Assembly: GCA_043553855.1 (NCBI GenBank)
Contig: CP121336.1
Coordinates: 2,542,001-2,606,000, forward strand
Source: JAUIAS01 sp030425395
Lineage (GTDB): Bacteria > Pseudomonadota > Alphaproteobacteria > Rhodobacterales > Rhodobacteraceae
DNA: 64,000 nt
Direction: 5' to 3'
Within the stretch, counting starts at the first letter, position 1; the number at the start of each line of letters is the position of its first letter. Below the pieces are notes generated by a model, which searched no databases, was not told the origin of the DNA, and worked only from the letters and a program-made list of their open reading frames with translations. Shown in pieces: positions 43,583-51,728 of the stretch. The position numbers and the translations under genes were made by a program.

Positions 43583-44101
43583 GTTATCCACGACCAGAAT
43601 GTCAGGGTATCCGCGTTCGCGTGCGACCCGGTTCAGCATTTCCACGACCCTTTCGCCGGGCAATGAGAAATCCACTTCAACCGCGGGGCACTCGCGCGTG
43701 CAATCGTCCTTGAGGTTGGCCGTGCGGAATTTACGCCCGTTTGCCAAGGCGTCGCTGGTGAAATCGAGCGACCACCTCTGGTTGGCGGCAATCGGGCACC
43801 AGCCGCCCTCGCGACCTTCCTTGGGGATCTTCTTGCGCTTCGTGCGGCGTAGCCAAAGCCGTTCTTCGCGGTAAATCCGTTCGACGACTTTGACGTTCAC
43901 CTTGAAACCCTCGCGCACCAGCTTGGCATGCAGCATGCGATAGCCATACCTTCTGTGCTTGCCTGAAAGCGAGATCAGACGTTCCCGAAGCCGCGCGTGG
44001 CGATCCGGGCGCGCCTGATAGCTCAGACTCGATCTGGATATCCCGACCAGCCTGCACGCCCGCCTTTGCGTGAATTGGTGTTCAGCAATCAACGTGACCA
44101 C
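43583..44101 (-). pseudogene. IS3 transposase OrfB, N-terminal part
   Basis: The frame begins near 44101 (VTLIAEHQFTQRRACRLVGI, read from GTG) and runs to the IS110 junction. It carries the HTH_21 region, W-S-L-D-F-T-S-D-A-L with the first catalytic Asp, and VVDN with the second one directly before the break. OrfB in IS3 elements is usually made by frameshift from orfA, which ends 24 bases upstream. Confidence 0.88.
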
Positions 44102-44124
44102 CGCATCCCGACGGGCGGCAGGCG

Positions 44125-44391
44125 TCAGGAGTTTTTTGCAAGCAGCCCTTTCAGACCAGCATTATCCAGCATGGCGTCGGCCAGCAGACGCTTCAGCTCA
44201 GAGTTCTCAGCCTCCAGGTCCTTCAGACGCCGCAGCTCCGACACAGTCATGCCGCCATACTTGGCTTTCCACTTGTACAGCGTAGCATCGGACATGCCGT
44301 GCTTACGGCAAAGCTCAGACACTTTGGCACCCGCAGCATACTCCTGCAAAATCCCGACGATTTGTTCCTCTGTGAAACGTGACTTCCGCAT
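44125..44391 (-). CDS. IS3-family OrfA
   Basis: An 88-residue protein that begins MRKSRFTEEQIVGILQEYAA, with a helix-turn-helix (ELCRKHGMSDATLYKWKAKY) and a leucine-zipper-like tail (LKDLEAENSELKRLLADAML). It binds the element ends and pairs with OrfB. It is intact, although its OrfB is split. Confidence 0.9.
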   Translation of the reverse strand: MRKSRFTEEQIVGILQEYAAGAKVSELCRKHGMSDATLYKWKAKYGGMTVSELRRLKDLEAENSELKRLLADAMLDNAGLKGLLAKNS

Positions 44392-44470
44392 TCTTCGTTC
44401 TCCTCGTTGCTTTGAACGTTACGAGAACAAACTCTCTTTTTGAATGGTCCGAAACTTTGGGGGCAGGTCA

Positions 44471-45365
44471 GCATGACCTTCATGCGGTCCCCTCGTTTGA
44501 TGCGGTAGTCCTTCCATCGGAACGACACGGTGTCGGCATTGGCACTGACGAGGCGCTGGTTCGAGATCGCGACAAGGTGCGTGTATCGGCTGAGATAGGC
44601 CAGTACCGCTTCAGGTCCACCGAAGGGCGGTTTGGTATAGACCACCCATTCGCTCTTACGGAACGGGGCCAGCCATTTGGCAAAGGCATCAGCGTCCGCC
44701 AGCTTGGCTAGGTCTCCGAAGAAGGCAAGCTGTCTGGTGCGATGCAGTGCGATCAGTCCTTCGAAAAACAGCCGACGGAACAGACGTGCCAGCACCCGGA
44801 CATGCAGAAAGAAGCCGGGTTTGCACGCGACCCATCGGCGGCCGTCGGGCGACAGCCCACCACCGGGAACGATCATGTGGATGTGGGGGTGGTGCGTGAG
44901 CGCTGATCCCCATGTGTGCAGCACACTGGTCATGCCCACGCGCGCGCCCAGGCGTTTGGGGTCGGCAGCGATGGTCATCACGGTCTCGGCAGATGCCTTG
45001 AACAACAGACCGTAGATCGCGCGCTTGTTCCAAAGGGCGATGCGAGCGACCTCGGCCGGGATCGTGAAGACCGCGTGGAAATACTCGACCGGCAGCAAGT
45101 CCTCAGCCCTCGCTGCCATCCAATCGCGCGCGGCTGGTCCTTGGCACTTCGGGCAATGGCGATTCTTGCACGAGTTATACGCGATGTGCTGATGGTTGCA
45201 TTTGGTGCACGCCGCCACATGCCCGCCAAGCGCCTCTGTCCGGCAGGCCTCTATTGCTGACATCACCTTGAGCTGGCTCAGACTGACATGCCCGGCATTG
45301 GCCCGCCGCCACGCGGGGCCGTATCTGCGGAATATGTCAGCAATCTCCAGCTGTGTGCGGGGCAA
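44471..45365 (-). pseudogene. IS91-family transposase, truncated by the IS3 element
   Basis: About 298 genuine residues from MPRTQLEIADIFRRYGPAWR to the point where IS3 begins at 44470. The zinc-finger cysteines (CTKCNHQH, CKNRHCPKC) and the HUH-type rolling-circle motif (TWGSALTHHPHIHMIVPGGG) are present. The Y2-transposase tyrosine region and the C-terminus are lost; the frame runs on for about 75 unrelated residues into IS3. It lies 10 bases downstream of a tyrosine recombinase gene, a known pairing in some IS91 relatives. Confidence 0.87.
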
Positions 45366-45375
45366 TCCCCGCCCA

Positions 45376-46263
45376 TCACTCCCGTCGCTTTTTACGGGTT
45401 TGAAGGTTCAATTGCTTGAGGGCCTCGAACGGGCTGGCCGTATCCCGGATCATCTTGGTGGCAACTTTGGTGTATTGGGCGGTGGTGGTCAGCTTGGCGT
45501 GGCCCAGGAGCACCTGGATGACCCGCACGTCCGTGCCCGCTTCCAGCAGATGCGTGGCAAAGCTGTGCCGCAGCGTGTGCAAGGTTGCGGGCTTGTTGAT
45601 CCCGGCCATGCGTTTGGCCGATGTGAACGCCCGGTTCAACTGGCGGGGCGAAATCGGGTTGATCTTTGGCTTGCCGGGAAACAGCCAGCCTGCGGGTCGT
45701 GCTTCGCACCAGCAATCCCGCAGAAGATCGAGCAAATCGGGCGACAGCATGACCTTGCGATCTTTCCGCCCCTTGCCCTGCACGACATGGATAAGCATCC
45801 GGTCGCTATCGATATCGCTGGTGGTGAGATTGCAAACCTCGGAAGCCCTCAAACCTGCACCGTAGGAAATGCTGAGCGCGGCGCGGTACTTGAGCCCAGG
45901 CCCAGGCGCGACCGCCAGAAGCTCGGAGACTTCCTCGGCGCTGAGCACCGCGGGCAGTTTGCGCGGCTGCGTGCGGAACTGCATGTACCGCTTCATCTCA
46001 TCGCGACCACAGGTCATCGAGAAAAAGAAGCGCAGAGCAGTGATACGGGCATTGTAGACCGAGGGCGTAATCCCGGTATCCGTCATGTGAAGCTGGTATG
46101 AGCGAAGCTCTTCTGTCGTCGCCGTATCGGGCGAGCGCCCCAGAAACCCGGCGAAGTCCTTGACCGCCCGGATGTGCGCTCGCTGAGATTGGTGCCCCAG
46201 ACCCCGAATGCGCATATCCTCGATCATCCGCTCACGCGGCGGTGTTGTTCTCTCTTCTGTCAT
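45376..46263 (-). CDS. Tyrosine recombinase (integrase) associated with the IS91-type element
   Basis: A 295-residue XerC/D-like recombinase; ATG 46263 has AGGAGG upstream. The N-terminal SAM-like domain spans about residues 10-95. The catalytic set is visible: R in GAGLRASEV, K in GKGRKDR, H-x-x-R in HTLRHSFATHL, H in LLGHAKL and the nucleophile Y in TAQYTKV. It precedes the IS91 transposase as part of the same element. It is intact and may act in trans although its partner is broken. Confidence 0.88.
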   Translation of the reverse strand: MTEERTTPPRERMIEDMRIRGLGHQSQRAHIRAVKDFAGFLGRSPDTATTEELRSYQLHMTDTGITPSVYNARITALRFFFSMTCGRDEMKRYMQFRTQPRKLPAVLSAEEVSELLAVAPGPGLKYRAALSISYGAGLRASEVCNLTTSDIDSDRMLIHVVQGKGRKDRKVMLSPDLLDLLRDCWCEARPAGWLFPGKPKINPISPRQLNRAFTSAKRMAGINKPATLHTLRHSFATHLLEAGTDVRVIQVLLGHAKLTTTAQYTKVATKMIRDTASPFEALKQLNLQTRKKRRE

Positions 46264-46615
46264 TGGAACCTCCTCTGTCGAATGAGAAAGTCCCAATCGT
46301 CAGACAGGTTCGTCAGTTCACAAAATGCACGACGTCAGGAACAATGCAAAACATCAGCCACAAGCGCCATTGCCGCGCGAGCGGCTTCGTCCAGGAGCCC
46401 AAACTGTAAATTCAAATTTCTCGCTGCGTGCGCGCGCAGAACGGAAAATTCTGCCTGTGCAAAATTATCTGCCCGTCGGTGTGGCGTAAGAACCGGCCAT
46501 TCAGACAAGAAGCCGCGAAAGACTACCACATATCCAGGGATTGCTGAGCAAACCAGACTTTCGCAAGTACAGCTTTTGCCAACGCAGCATCAAATGCGGG
46601 CACAAGGTGACTTTG
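46264..46615. repeat. Noncoding stretch with dispersed repeat (copy B)
   Basis: 352 bases between the recombinase and copD. The segment 46395-46450 (GAGCCCAA ... TTTCTCGCTG) is a diverged copy of 34796-34850. One end of the IS91-type element should also lie here, but I cannot define it. Confidence 0.4.
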
Positions 46616-47494
46616 CTACAAGTTGATTGGCGGGGTTGTTGCGGTGGTGAGAGCGGCAGTCGCTAGCAGGATCAGAAAGACAACTGTAGCCTCAAGAACG
46701 ATTGAGCGGCGCAGGTTGTTGCGCGCTCCTATACGATTATCGGCCAGAGCCGGGACAAGCCACCACTTATTCAATCCTGCGAGGCCTAGCAAACCCGAAA
46801 CAAATGTCAGCTTAGCGATCAGGGTCCAGCCGTAAGCTGTGGCAAAGAGGGCTGACAGCGATCCTGTCATGATCCACGCAAAGATACTGCCGAAAATGAT
46901 AAGTAGAGGGACGGTGATTGCGGCAGCTATCCCAAACCTATGCAACAGCGCCGCGCCCTGCGCGCCACCTGTCGCACGGTGGAGTGGCGCAAGCGCCCCG
47001 ACCCAGAACGCCGCGAAAAGCAGATGAAAGACCAGTACCGCAGCAAGTAGCCAACGCGGCTCACCCAAAGAATGTCCTACGGATGTATACGACACGGCGA
47101 TTAGAAGCGCCCCAACCAGAGCGGCCACAAGGCCAAACGGGCTGTGTATTAGCAGGCCCAATACTATAATGGCACCCGCACCACGCCAAAGTGCGGCGGT
47201 GCCAAGCGGGCTGTCCCACACAAATCCAAGCATCATCGGATCGACCATGCCCGGCAGGCCCATGCCTGATATACGTGCGGCCCGAATGCCGAACCGCAGC
47301 GCCAGAACCGCGATAAGAAAGACAGCCGCAACGACCGCGATACGGATGGCAAGCCTTCGGACGTCCGGCGCAGCCAACGGGACAGCCGCCACAAAAAGAG
47401 GCCCACCCATCGCGAGCAGTGCAGCACCATAGCCCAGTGCTTTCGCCAGGATGGCTGTGACCGTCCATTCATCGATCTGCGCAAGCCCCTCCAT
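46616..47494 (-). CDS. copD: Copper resistance protein CopD-like membrane protein
   Basis: A 292-residue integral membrane protein with eight hydrophobic segments and the CopD-type features GHSLGEPRW and LLFAAFWVGALAPL near the middle. CopD is thought to move copper across the inner membrane with periplasmic CopC. It is the last gene of a five-gene minus-strand operon, three bases after copC. Related domains occur fused to CopC in YobN/YebZ-type proteins. Confidence 0.85.
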   Translation of the reverse strand: MEGLAQIDEWTVTAILAKALGYGAALLAMGGPLFVAAVPLAAPDVRRLAIRIAVVAAVFLIAVLALRFGIRAARISGMGLPGMVDPMMLGFVWDSPLGTAALWRGAGAIIVLGLLIHSPFGLVAALVGALLIAVSYTSVGHSLGEPRWLLAAVLVFHLLFAAFWVGALAPLHRATGGAQGAALLHRFGIAAAITVPLLIIFGSIFAWIMTGSLSALFATAYGWTLIAKLTFVSGLLGLAGLNKWWLVPALADNRIGARNNLRRSIVLEATVVFLILLATAALTTATTPPINL

Positions 47495-47497
47495 GTG

Positions 47498-47845
47498 TCA
47501 GTTGGTGATCGTAAAGCCAAACGTGCCTTGCATCGGGTGGCCGTCAGACGCGAGCCCCCGCCAATCGACTGTGTATGCACCTGCAGGCAGGTCGGCGGGC
47601 GGTATCGCGCGAAATTCGGTGACAGCATCCATACCGGTTTTACGCTCAATCGCCACGCCGCCGTCCGGCCCGGTCAATGTGATAGCGGTCACCCGCATTG
47701 GATCATCAAAGCGCATTTCAATCGCTTCAACCGTGGTCACGATCGCTTCATTCGCTGGCGTCGTGTCCTCGGCTTTGGAGTGCGCAATCGCGCCTGTCGC
47801 CAGTACAGCCGCCATCAGGCCTGCCAGAATACTTTGTTTCATCAT
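47498..47845 (-). CDS. copC: Periplasmic copper-binding protein CopC
   Basis: A 115-residue protein with a signal peptide (SILAGLMAAVLATGAIA). The mature chain would begin with histidine (HSKAED), the N-terminal Cu(II) ligand. The C-terminal G-L-A-S-D-G-H-P-M-Q-G-T-F-G-F-T holds the other Cu(II) ligands of the family (Asp, His). P-A-N-E-A replaces the usual P-A-D-G-A. The start ATG overlaps the stop of the cytochrome gene upstream. Confidence 0.88.
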   Translation of the reverse strand: MMKQSILAGLMAAVLATGAIAHSKAEDTTPANEAIVTTVEAIEMRFDDPMRVTAITLTGPDGGVAIERKTGMDAVTEFRAIPPADLPAGAYTVDWRGLASDGHPMQGTFGFTITN

Positions 47846-48303
47846 CTGTTTTCCATTTCGTCATGACGCGCGCGGATGTCTTCCGGCCAGGTTGATTTAA
47901 TGTAGCTGAGGACGGCGATGATTTCATCATCCGCCAGCACACCCTGATAAATTGGCATGTTTGAAGCATAGTCAGGATCGCCGATCAGCGCCCCTGTTCG
48001 GTACTTTGTGAGGCGGAACAAAGTGTCGCCGTCGTGGTGCCACGTATGACCGCTGGCATCGTGAGGGGGGGCCGGAAGCCGCCCGTCCGCACCTGCCACA
48101 CGCCAGTTTGGCTGGCCTTCGAGATTGGCCCCGTGGCAAGACGCGCAGTTCTCCTGATATATCCCAGCGCCTCTTGCGACTATGTCGCGGTCGTCATCGC
48201 GCAAGATCACGCCGCCCGCGTCCGTAGAGAACGGACTAAGTGCATAGAGAGCGACCCCCAATAGGGCCGCTCCCGAGACTGCGATCAAAAGAGGTCGTTT
48301 CAC
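47842..48303 (-). CDS. Exported c-type cytochrome in the copper operon
   Basis: A 153-residue protein from GTG 48303, which overlaps the upstream stop. It has a signal or anchor segment at residues 4-22 and a single haem site CASCH near residue 55. The axial methionine is probably in SNMPIYQG (about 119). The fold is that of class I cytochromes with D-x-E-I-I-A-V-L-S-Y-I-K-S-T-W-P at the end. It could pass electrons from periplasmic Cu(I) oxidation; that is inference. Confidence 0.87.
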   Translation of the reverse strand: MKRPLLIAVSGAALLGVALYALSPFSTDAGGVILRDDDRDIVARGAGIYQENCASCHGANLEGQPNWRVAGADGRLPAPPHDASGHTWHHDGDTLFRLTKYRTGALIGDPDYASNMPIYQGVLADDEIIAVLSYIKSTWPEDIRARHDEMENR

Positions 48304-48794
48304 AAACCGGCCTGATAAAAGACCGCGCCTGCACCCGCCACACCACCAAAGGCGATCACGTCATAGCGGGCGTCAGGGTCGTTCCCCATTCCAGGTGATC
48401 CGGCGGGCATCCCCGGCACGGCGATCCCGGCAATGTCGGGACGGTCTTCAAGCAGTTTGGTTAGCGCAGCGAATGGCACGTGACCCTCGACAACATAGCC
48501 GTCGATCATGGCCGTGTGGCAGGCCCACATGTTTCCGGGCACGCCCGCGTCTACCTTTGCGCCTGTTATGTTATCGGTATCCGTCACTGTGATGTCGTAA
48601 CCTTCTTCGCGGGCCAGCGCGACCCATGCCCCGCAACAGCCACAGGTCGGGCTTTTGGTGACATGCATTGTGCCGTGATCGGCCATGTCGGCATAGTTTT
48701 CTGCATACGCCATGCCGGTAACGCCAACTGTCGCAAGGCCAAGGGTCAGTGCCGCCGCAGGGGCAAGACTGAGAAGTGCTTTGGTGAGTTTCAT
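48300..48794 (-). CDS. DUF411 family metal-binding protein
   Basis: A 164-residue exported protein; ATG 48794 starts a signal peptide (LSLAPAAALTLGLATVG, then MAYA). The mature part has the DUF411 motif SPTCGCCGAWV, the W-A-C-H-T-A-M segment and EGHVPFAAL. It is a common member of copper and silver resistance loci and is presumed to bind Cu(I). It lies in the copper operon between the small exported protein and the cytochrome. Confidence 0.88.
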   Translation of the reverse strand: MKLTKALLSLAPAAALTLGLATVGVTGMAYAENYADMADHGTMHVTKSPTCGCCGAWVALAREEGYDITVTDTDNITGAKVDAGVPGNMWACHTAMIDGYVVEGHVPFAALTKLLEDRPDIAGIAVPGMPAGSPGMGNDPDARYDVIAFGGVAGAGAVFYQAGL

Positions 48795-48886
48795 GAGATG
48801 TCCTCTCGAGAAGTAAGCGCGCGGGCCAAGCCCGCATTGGATGTGATTTGAAGGGGGTAGTCTGCGCCGAGACAGCGCAGGCTGGG

Positions 48887-49201
48887 TCACATCACGCGCG
48901 GCGGATCGAGCGGGCCGGACGGTTCAATGCCGGTCAGTAAAAGACCGGCTGCCGCAAAGACATCTTCACCAGTGATTGGTCCTGTGCTGTGCCCTTCTGC
49001 GCCCGGCAGCAAGGCAGGCAGGACGTGACAGGTCTGCCCGCGTTCGGTGCTGTCATCACAACACGCGGGCATATCATCTGACATCGTTTCAGCGACAGCA
49101 TGTTCACTGTCGAAATTGGCTGCGTGTCCAGCCTCCATCGCGACAGAAAACGTTGCGGAGAACATCAGCATGACAATCAAAAGGCATCGGACCAAGACCA
49201 T
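48887..49201 (-). CDS. Small exported Cys/His-containing protein, first gene of the copper operon
   Basis: A 104-residue protein with an N-terminal signal (VLVRCLLIVMLMFSATFSVA) and a mature part with a C-C pair (DMPACCDDS), a further Cys-x-His (TCHVLPALL) and several His. I do not recognise the family. The position at the head of the copper genes and the metal-ligand residues suggest a metal-related role. A 92-base gap separates it from DUF411. Confidence 0.6.
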   Translation of the reverse strand: MVLVRCLLIVMLMFSATFSVAMEAGHAANFDSEHAVAETMSDDMPACCDDSTERGQTCHVLPALLPGAEGHSTGPITGEDVFAAAGLLLTGIEPSGPLDPPRVM

Positions 49202-49213
49202 AAAATCAGCCTA

Positions 49214-49588
49214 TATGGGGTGTGTGCTGATTTGCAAGCAAACGACCCGTTAGATGTTGTCGCCGCGTCAATGTTCGCCAAAACCTATCATTGCGATGCC
49301 GTTGCGCGATCAGTCACAACAGTCGCGTTTTTGCCGAGATCCAAATTCCTTTCTGCTCTCGAGGATCAGCCCAGTGCAGCCCTGAGTCTCATTGAAACCC
49401 ATGCAAAAGAAGTTCAAGCACAGCGGACGCGGATCGAAATCCTGCGATTGCGCCGCGTCGCAGATCGGCTGGATGCATGGATCGATTTGTATGGTGAACC
49501 GCCAAAAGGCAAATGGATTACTGTAGCCGACCAGATCGGCGTCTCGCCTCCTGCTCTGTATCGTGCATTGGCCCGCCGGAGAACATAG
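49214..49588 (+). pseudogene. Crp/Fnr-type regulator, apparently N-terminally truncated
   Basis: The open frame up to 49588 holds the end of a cyclic-nucleotide-type beta barrel (MFAKTYHCDAVARSVTTVAF), the dimerisation helix (LSLIETHAKEVQAQRTRIEI) and a winged helix ending ADQIGVSPPALYRALARR. The first 80 or so residues of a normal Crp/Fnr protein are missing. The first in-frame ATG is 49271, which would give 105 residues. It is divergent from the copper operon, so it may be the remnant of its regulator, but a functional short form cannot be excluded. Confidence 0.6.
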
Positions 49589-49626
49589 GACGTCAAGACC
49601 GCTACAACCAACGCCGACCGAAGCAT

Positions 49627-50967
49627 CTAGCCAACGTTGCTGCCCGCTTCGCGCATCCGTGGCCAATGCGGGTGATAATCATCAATAATGATCGGATGAC
49701 TGTGAGTGCGCCCATCCTTCACATGCGGATGATCTTTGGGAAGGTCATCGTGGGAATGTGTCACTGGTCCGCTGCTTTCCTGCGGCCATAAGGTGACCCC
49801 GCAGACCACACCGATGCCCGCAAGCACGGCCAAGACGGCGAAGGCCACCGGTGGCCCGGAAACAGTGATTAGCCACCCTGCCAACGGGTATGTCACCAGC
49901 CAGCAGGCATGGGAAAGGGCGAACTGCGCTGCATAGACAGCAGGTCGATCTTCGGCATGGGCGGAGCGTTTGAGCAAGCGTCCAGACGGGGTCAGCACGG
50001 TGGAATAGCCGATCCCGATTATGAACCATCCTGCCAAGAGCGATATCCATTGGGTGTCGTAGATCAGTGACATCAGAGACAAAACCAACAGCGATGCCAC
50101 CAGCACCAATGCGCCGCCGATCATCACCGGGCGGTCGGGACGGTTGTCCAACAGCTTCGGTAGCAGGAGAGCCGCCAGCATTGATCCACCGCTGAAAGCT
50201 CCGAGGGCTATGGCAACTTGGGGGTCGCCAAGGCCTAGGTCAAAGCGGACGAGAACGACTGTGTTCACCAGCACCATTGCACCTGCCGCTGCGGCGGCGA
50301 AGTTGAGCGACAGCAACCCACGAAGGCGTGGTGTTGCGAGGTAAATGCGTGTCCCCCGTGTGGTGCGGTCATAGATGCCTCGTTTGGCCGTTGGCTGTGG
50401 ACTGGGCAACATGACCGAGACGACTAGTACGGCGGAGCCGACAAAGCCTGCGACCGTGCCAAGGAACAAGGCGTTGTAGCTGACAAATACCAGCAGGACC
50501 GCCGCCAGCAGTGGACTGATGATGTTCTCCAGATCGTAGGCCAGACGCGACAAGGATAGGGCGCGGGTGTAGCGTTCTTCCTCTGATAGAATGTCAGGGA
50601 TCGTGGCTTGGAACGTCGGCGTGAAGGCGGCGGATGCGGATTGCAGCACGAAGATCAAGACATAGACCTGCCAGACCTCCGTCACGAACGGCAAACAGAT
50701 CGCCATGGATGCACGAACAAGATCGAGACTGACAAGCATTGTGCGGCGGGGCCAGCGATTGGCGAATGCACCTGCAATTGGGGCAATGCCGACGTAGGCC
50801 ACCATTTTGATTGTGAAGATAGTGCCAAGAACGAGGCCCGCACGTTCACCTGATAAGTCGTAGGCCAGCAGCCCCAGAGCAATGGTCGCCAACCCCGTCC
50901 CAAGCAGTGCCACGACCTGGGCCACAAACAGGTGACGGTAGGTGCGGTCAGCGAGGACGGAGAGCAT
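49627..50967 (-). CDS. MFS metal exporter with His-rich C-terminus (nickel/cobalt type)
   Basis: A 446-residue major facilitator protein with about twelve membrane segments and an MFS motif-A-like loop in AGAFANRWPRRTML. The last 45 residues are His-rich (THSHDD, DHPHVKDGRTHSHP, YHPHWP), typical of nickel or cobalt exporters. It lies 9 bases downstream of an RcnR/CsoR-type repressor gene, with the operator beyond that. Export of Ni(II)/Co(II) to the periplasm is the likely role. Confidence 0.82.
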   Translation of the reverse strand: MLSVLADRTYRHLFVAQVVALLGTGLATIALGLLAYDLSGERAGLVLGTIFTIKMVAYVGIAPIAGAFANRWPRRTMLVSLDLVRASMAICLPFVTEVWQVYVLIFVLQSASAAFTPTFQATIPDILSEEERYTRALSLSRLAYDLENIISPLLAAVLLVFVSYNALFLGTVAGFVGSAVLVVSVMLPSPQPTAKRGIYDRTTRGTRIYLATPRLRGLLSLNFAAAAAGAMVLVNTVVLVRFDLGLGDPQVAIALGAFSGGSMLAALLLPKLLDNRPDRPVMIGGALVLVASLLVLSLMSLIYDTQWISLLAGWFIIGIGYSTVLTPSGRLLKRSAHAEDRPAVYAAQFALSHACWLVTYPLAGWLITVSGPPVAFAVLAVLAGIGVVCGVTLWPQESSGPVTHSHDDLPKDHPHVKDGRTHSHPIIIDDYHPHWPRMREAGSNVG

Positions 50968-50976
50968 TGGCGTTCC

Positions 50977-51249
50977 TTACAGATACTTGGTGATGGCCTT
51001 GAAGTCGGCTGTGACTGGGGACGCGCCCGTGTCCGCAAGTGCATGATCGAGGCAATGGTCTATGTGATCTTGGATCAACGTACGCTTGGCCTGCTGCACA
51101 GCCTTCTCTACCGCTTGGAGTTGCTGTGCGATATCCAAGCAGGGTTGTTCATCCTCAACCATCTTGATGACGCTGGCCAAATGCCCGTTGGCACGTTTCA
51201 GCCGCTTGATGATGGCAGGGTGACTTGCATGAGTCGTGTGTTTTGGCAT
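50977..51249 (-). CDS. Metal-sensing repressor of the CsoR/RcnR family
   Basis: A 90-residue all-helical protein. Expected ligands are N-terminal histidines (MPKHTTHASHP), a cysteine in QPCLDIAQQL (about residue 37) and histidines in IDHCLDHAL (about 61-68). The N-terminal His plus Cys and two His pattern is that of the Ni/Co sensors RcnR/InrS, not the copper sensor CsoR. Metal binding should release the G-tract operator at 51263. It is co-transcribed with the MFS exporter. Confidence 0.86.
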   Translation of the reverse strand: MPKHTTHASHPAIIKRLKRANGHLASVIKMVEDEQPCLDIAQQLQAVEKAVQQAKRTLIQDHIDHCLDHALADTGASPVTADFKAITKYL

Positions 51250-51257
51250 ATCAGTTA

Positions 51258-51280
51258 CCTAACCCCCTAGGGGGGATGGA
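51258..51280. promoter_or_regulatory. G-tract operator for the RcnR/CsoR repressor
   Basis: CCCCCTAGGGGG (51263-51274) is a perfect palindrome with C and G tracts, flanked by AT-rich arms. It resembles RcnR/InrS/FrmR-type sites. It lies 14 bases before the repressor start and between that gene and the divergent His-rich/HupE operon, so both directions should respond. Confidence 0.82.
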
Positions 51281-51313
51281 GTAAGTGGGCCAAGACCCAC
51301 GAGAGCAGGTGGA

Positions 51314-51673
51314 ATGACAAGGGCAATCACGGGATACCTGAGAGGAGTGCTGACCATCGCTTTGGTGGTTGGCATGATCCTGTCCGCGAACTCCCGTTCA
51401 GTTACCCATGACTTCACCGAACTGGCGAAGATCGTCGCGGAACATGAGGCCGAGATCGAAGAACATGGCCACGCCCATGAAGACATCATTGATCTGATGC
51501 ATGCCTACCATGGCCACAGCCATGAGATCGCGGATCATGACCACAACATCGCGTTTCTTCCGCCACGTGAATGTGCGGGTTCCATCATGCCGACAAGCAC
51601 AAGCTGGGCCATGGCAAACAACCTCATGTCCGACCGCAGAGACTATGGATTAGATCGACCGCCACGTGTGTGA
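51314..51673 (+). CDS. Small exported His-rich protein of the nickel/cobalt module
   Basis: A 119-residue protein with an N-terminal hydrophobic segment (YLRGVLTIALVVGMILSA) and a central HGHAHEDIIDLMHAYHGHSH stretch followed by DHDH, well suited to bind Ni(II), Co(II) or Zn(II). The remainder (LPPRECAGSIMP onward) is not distinctive. It is the first gene after the operator and precedes hupE by 55 bases. A periplasmic metal buffer or sensor role is inferred. Confidence 0.65.
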   Translation: MTRAITGYLRGVLTIALVVGMILSANSRSVTHDFTELAKIVAEHEAEIEEHGHAHEDIIDLMHAYHGHSHEIADHDHNIAFLPPRECAGSIMPTSTSWAMANNLMSDRRDYGLDRPPRV

Positions 51674-51728
51674 TGCTGCGCCCATCAGGGCGTTCAAATC
51701 CATCACATCCAATAAACGGAAAATCGAA

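Larger units (their letters stand above)
41542..44470 (-). mobile_element. IS3-family insertion sequence, interrupted by an IS110-family element
   Basis: Outer ends are TGACCTGCCCC at 41542-41552 and its complement ending GGGGCAGGTCA at 44470. Within are orfA and orfB on the minus strand; orfB is split by a 1630-base insertion. Removing that leaves about 1299 bases, a normal IS3-family size. The flanking triplets (TCC and GCA) do not match, and the neighbours are an MscS fragment on one side and a truncated IS91 transposase on the other, so one flank has been rearranged since insertion. Confidence 0.85.

Noticed and set aside
44247..44470. C-terminal 75 residues of the apparent IS91 transposase frame
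   Set aside because: They are translated from the IS3-family element in a wrong frame; the true IS91 sequence ends at the IS3 boundary.
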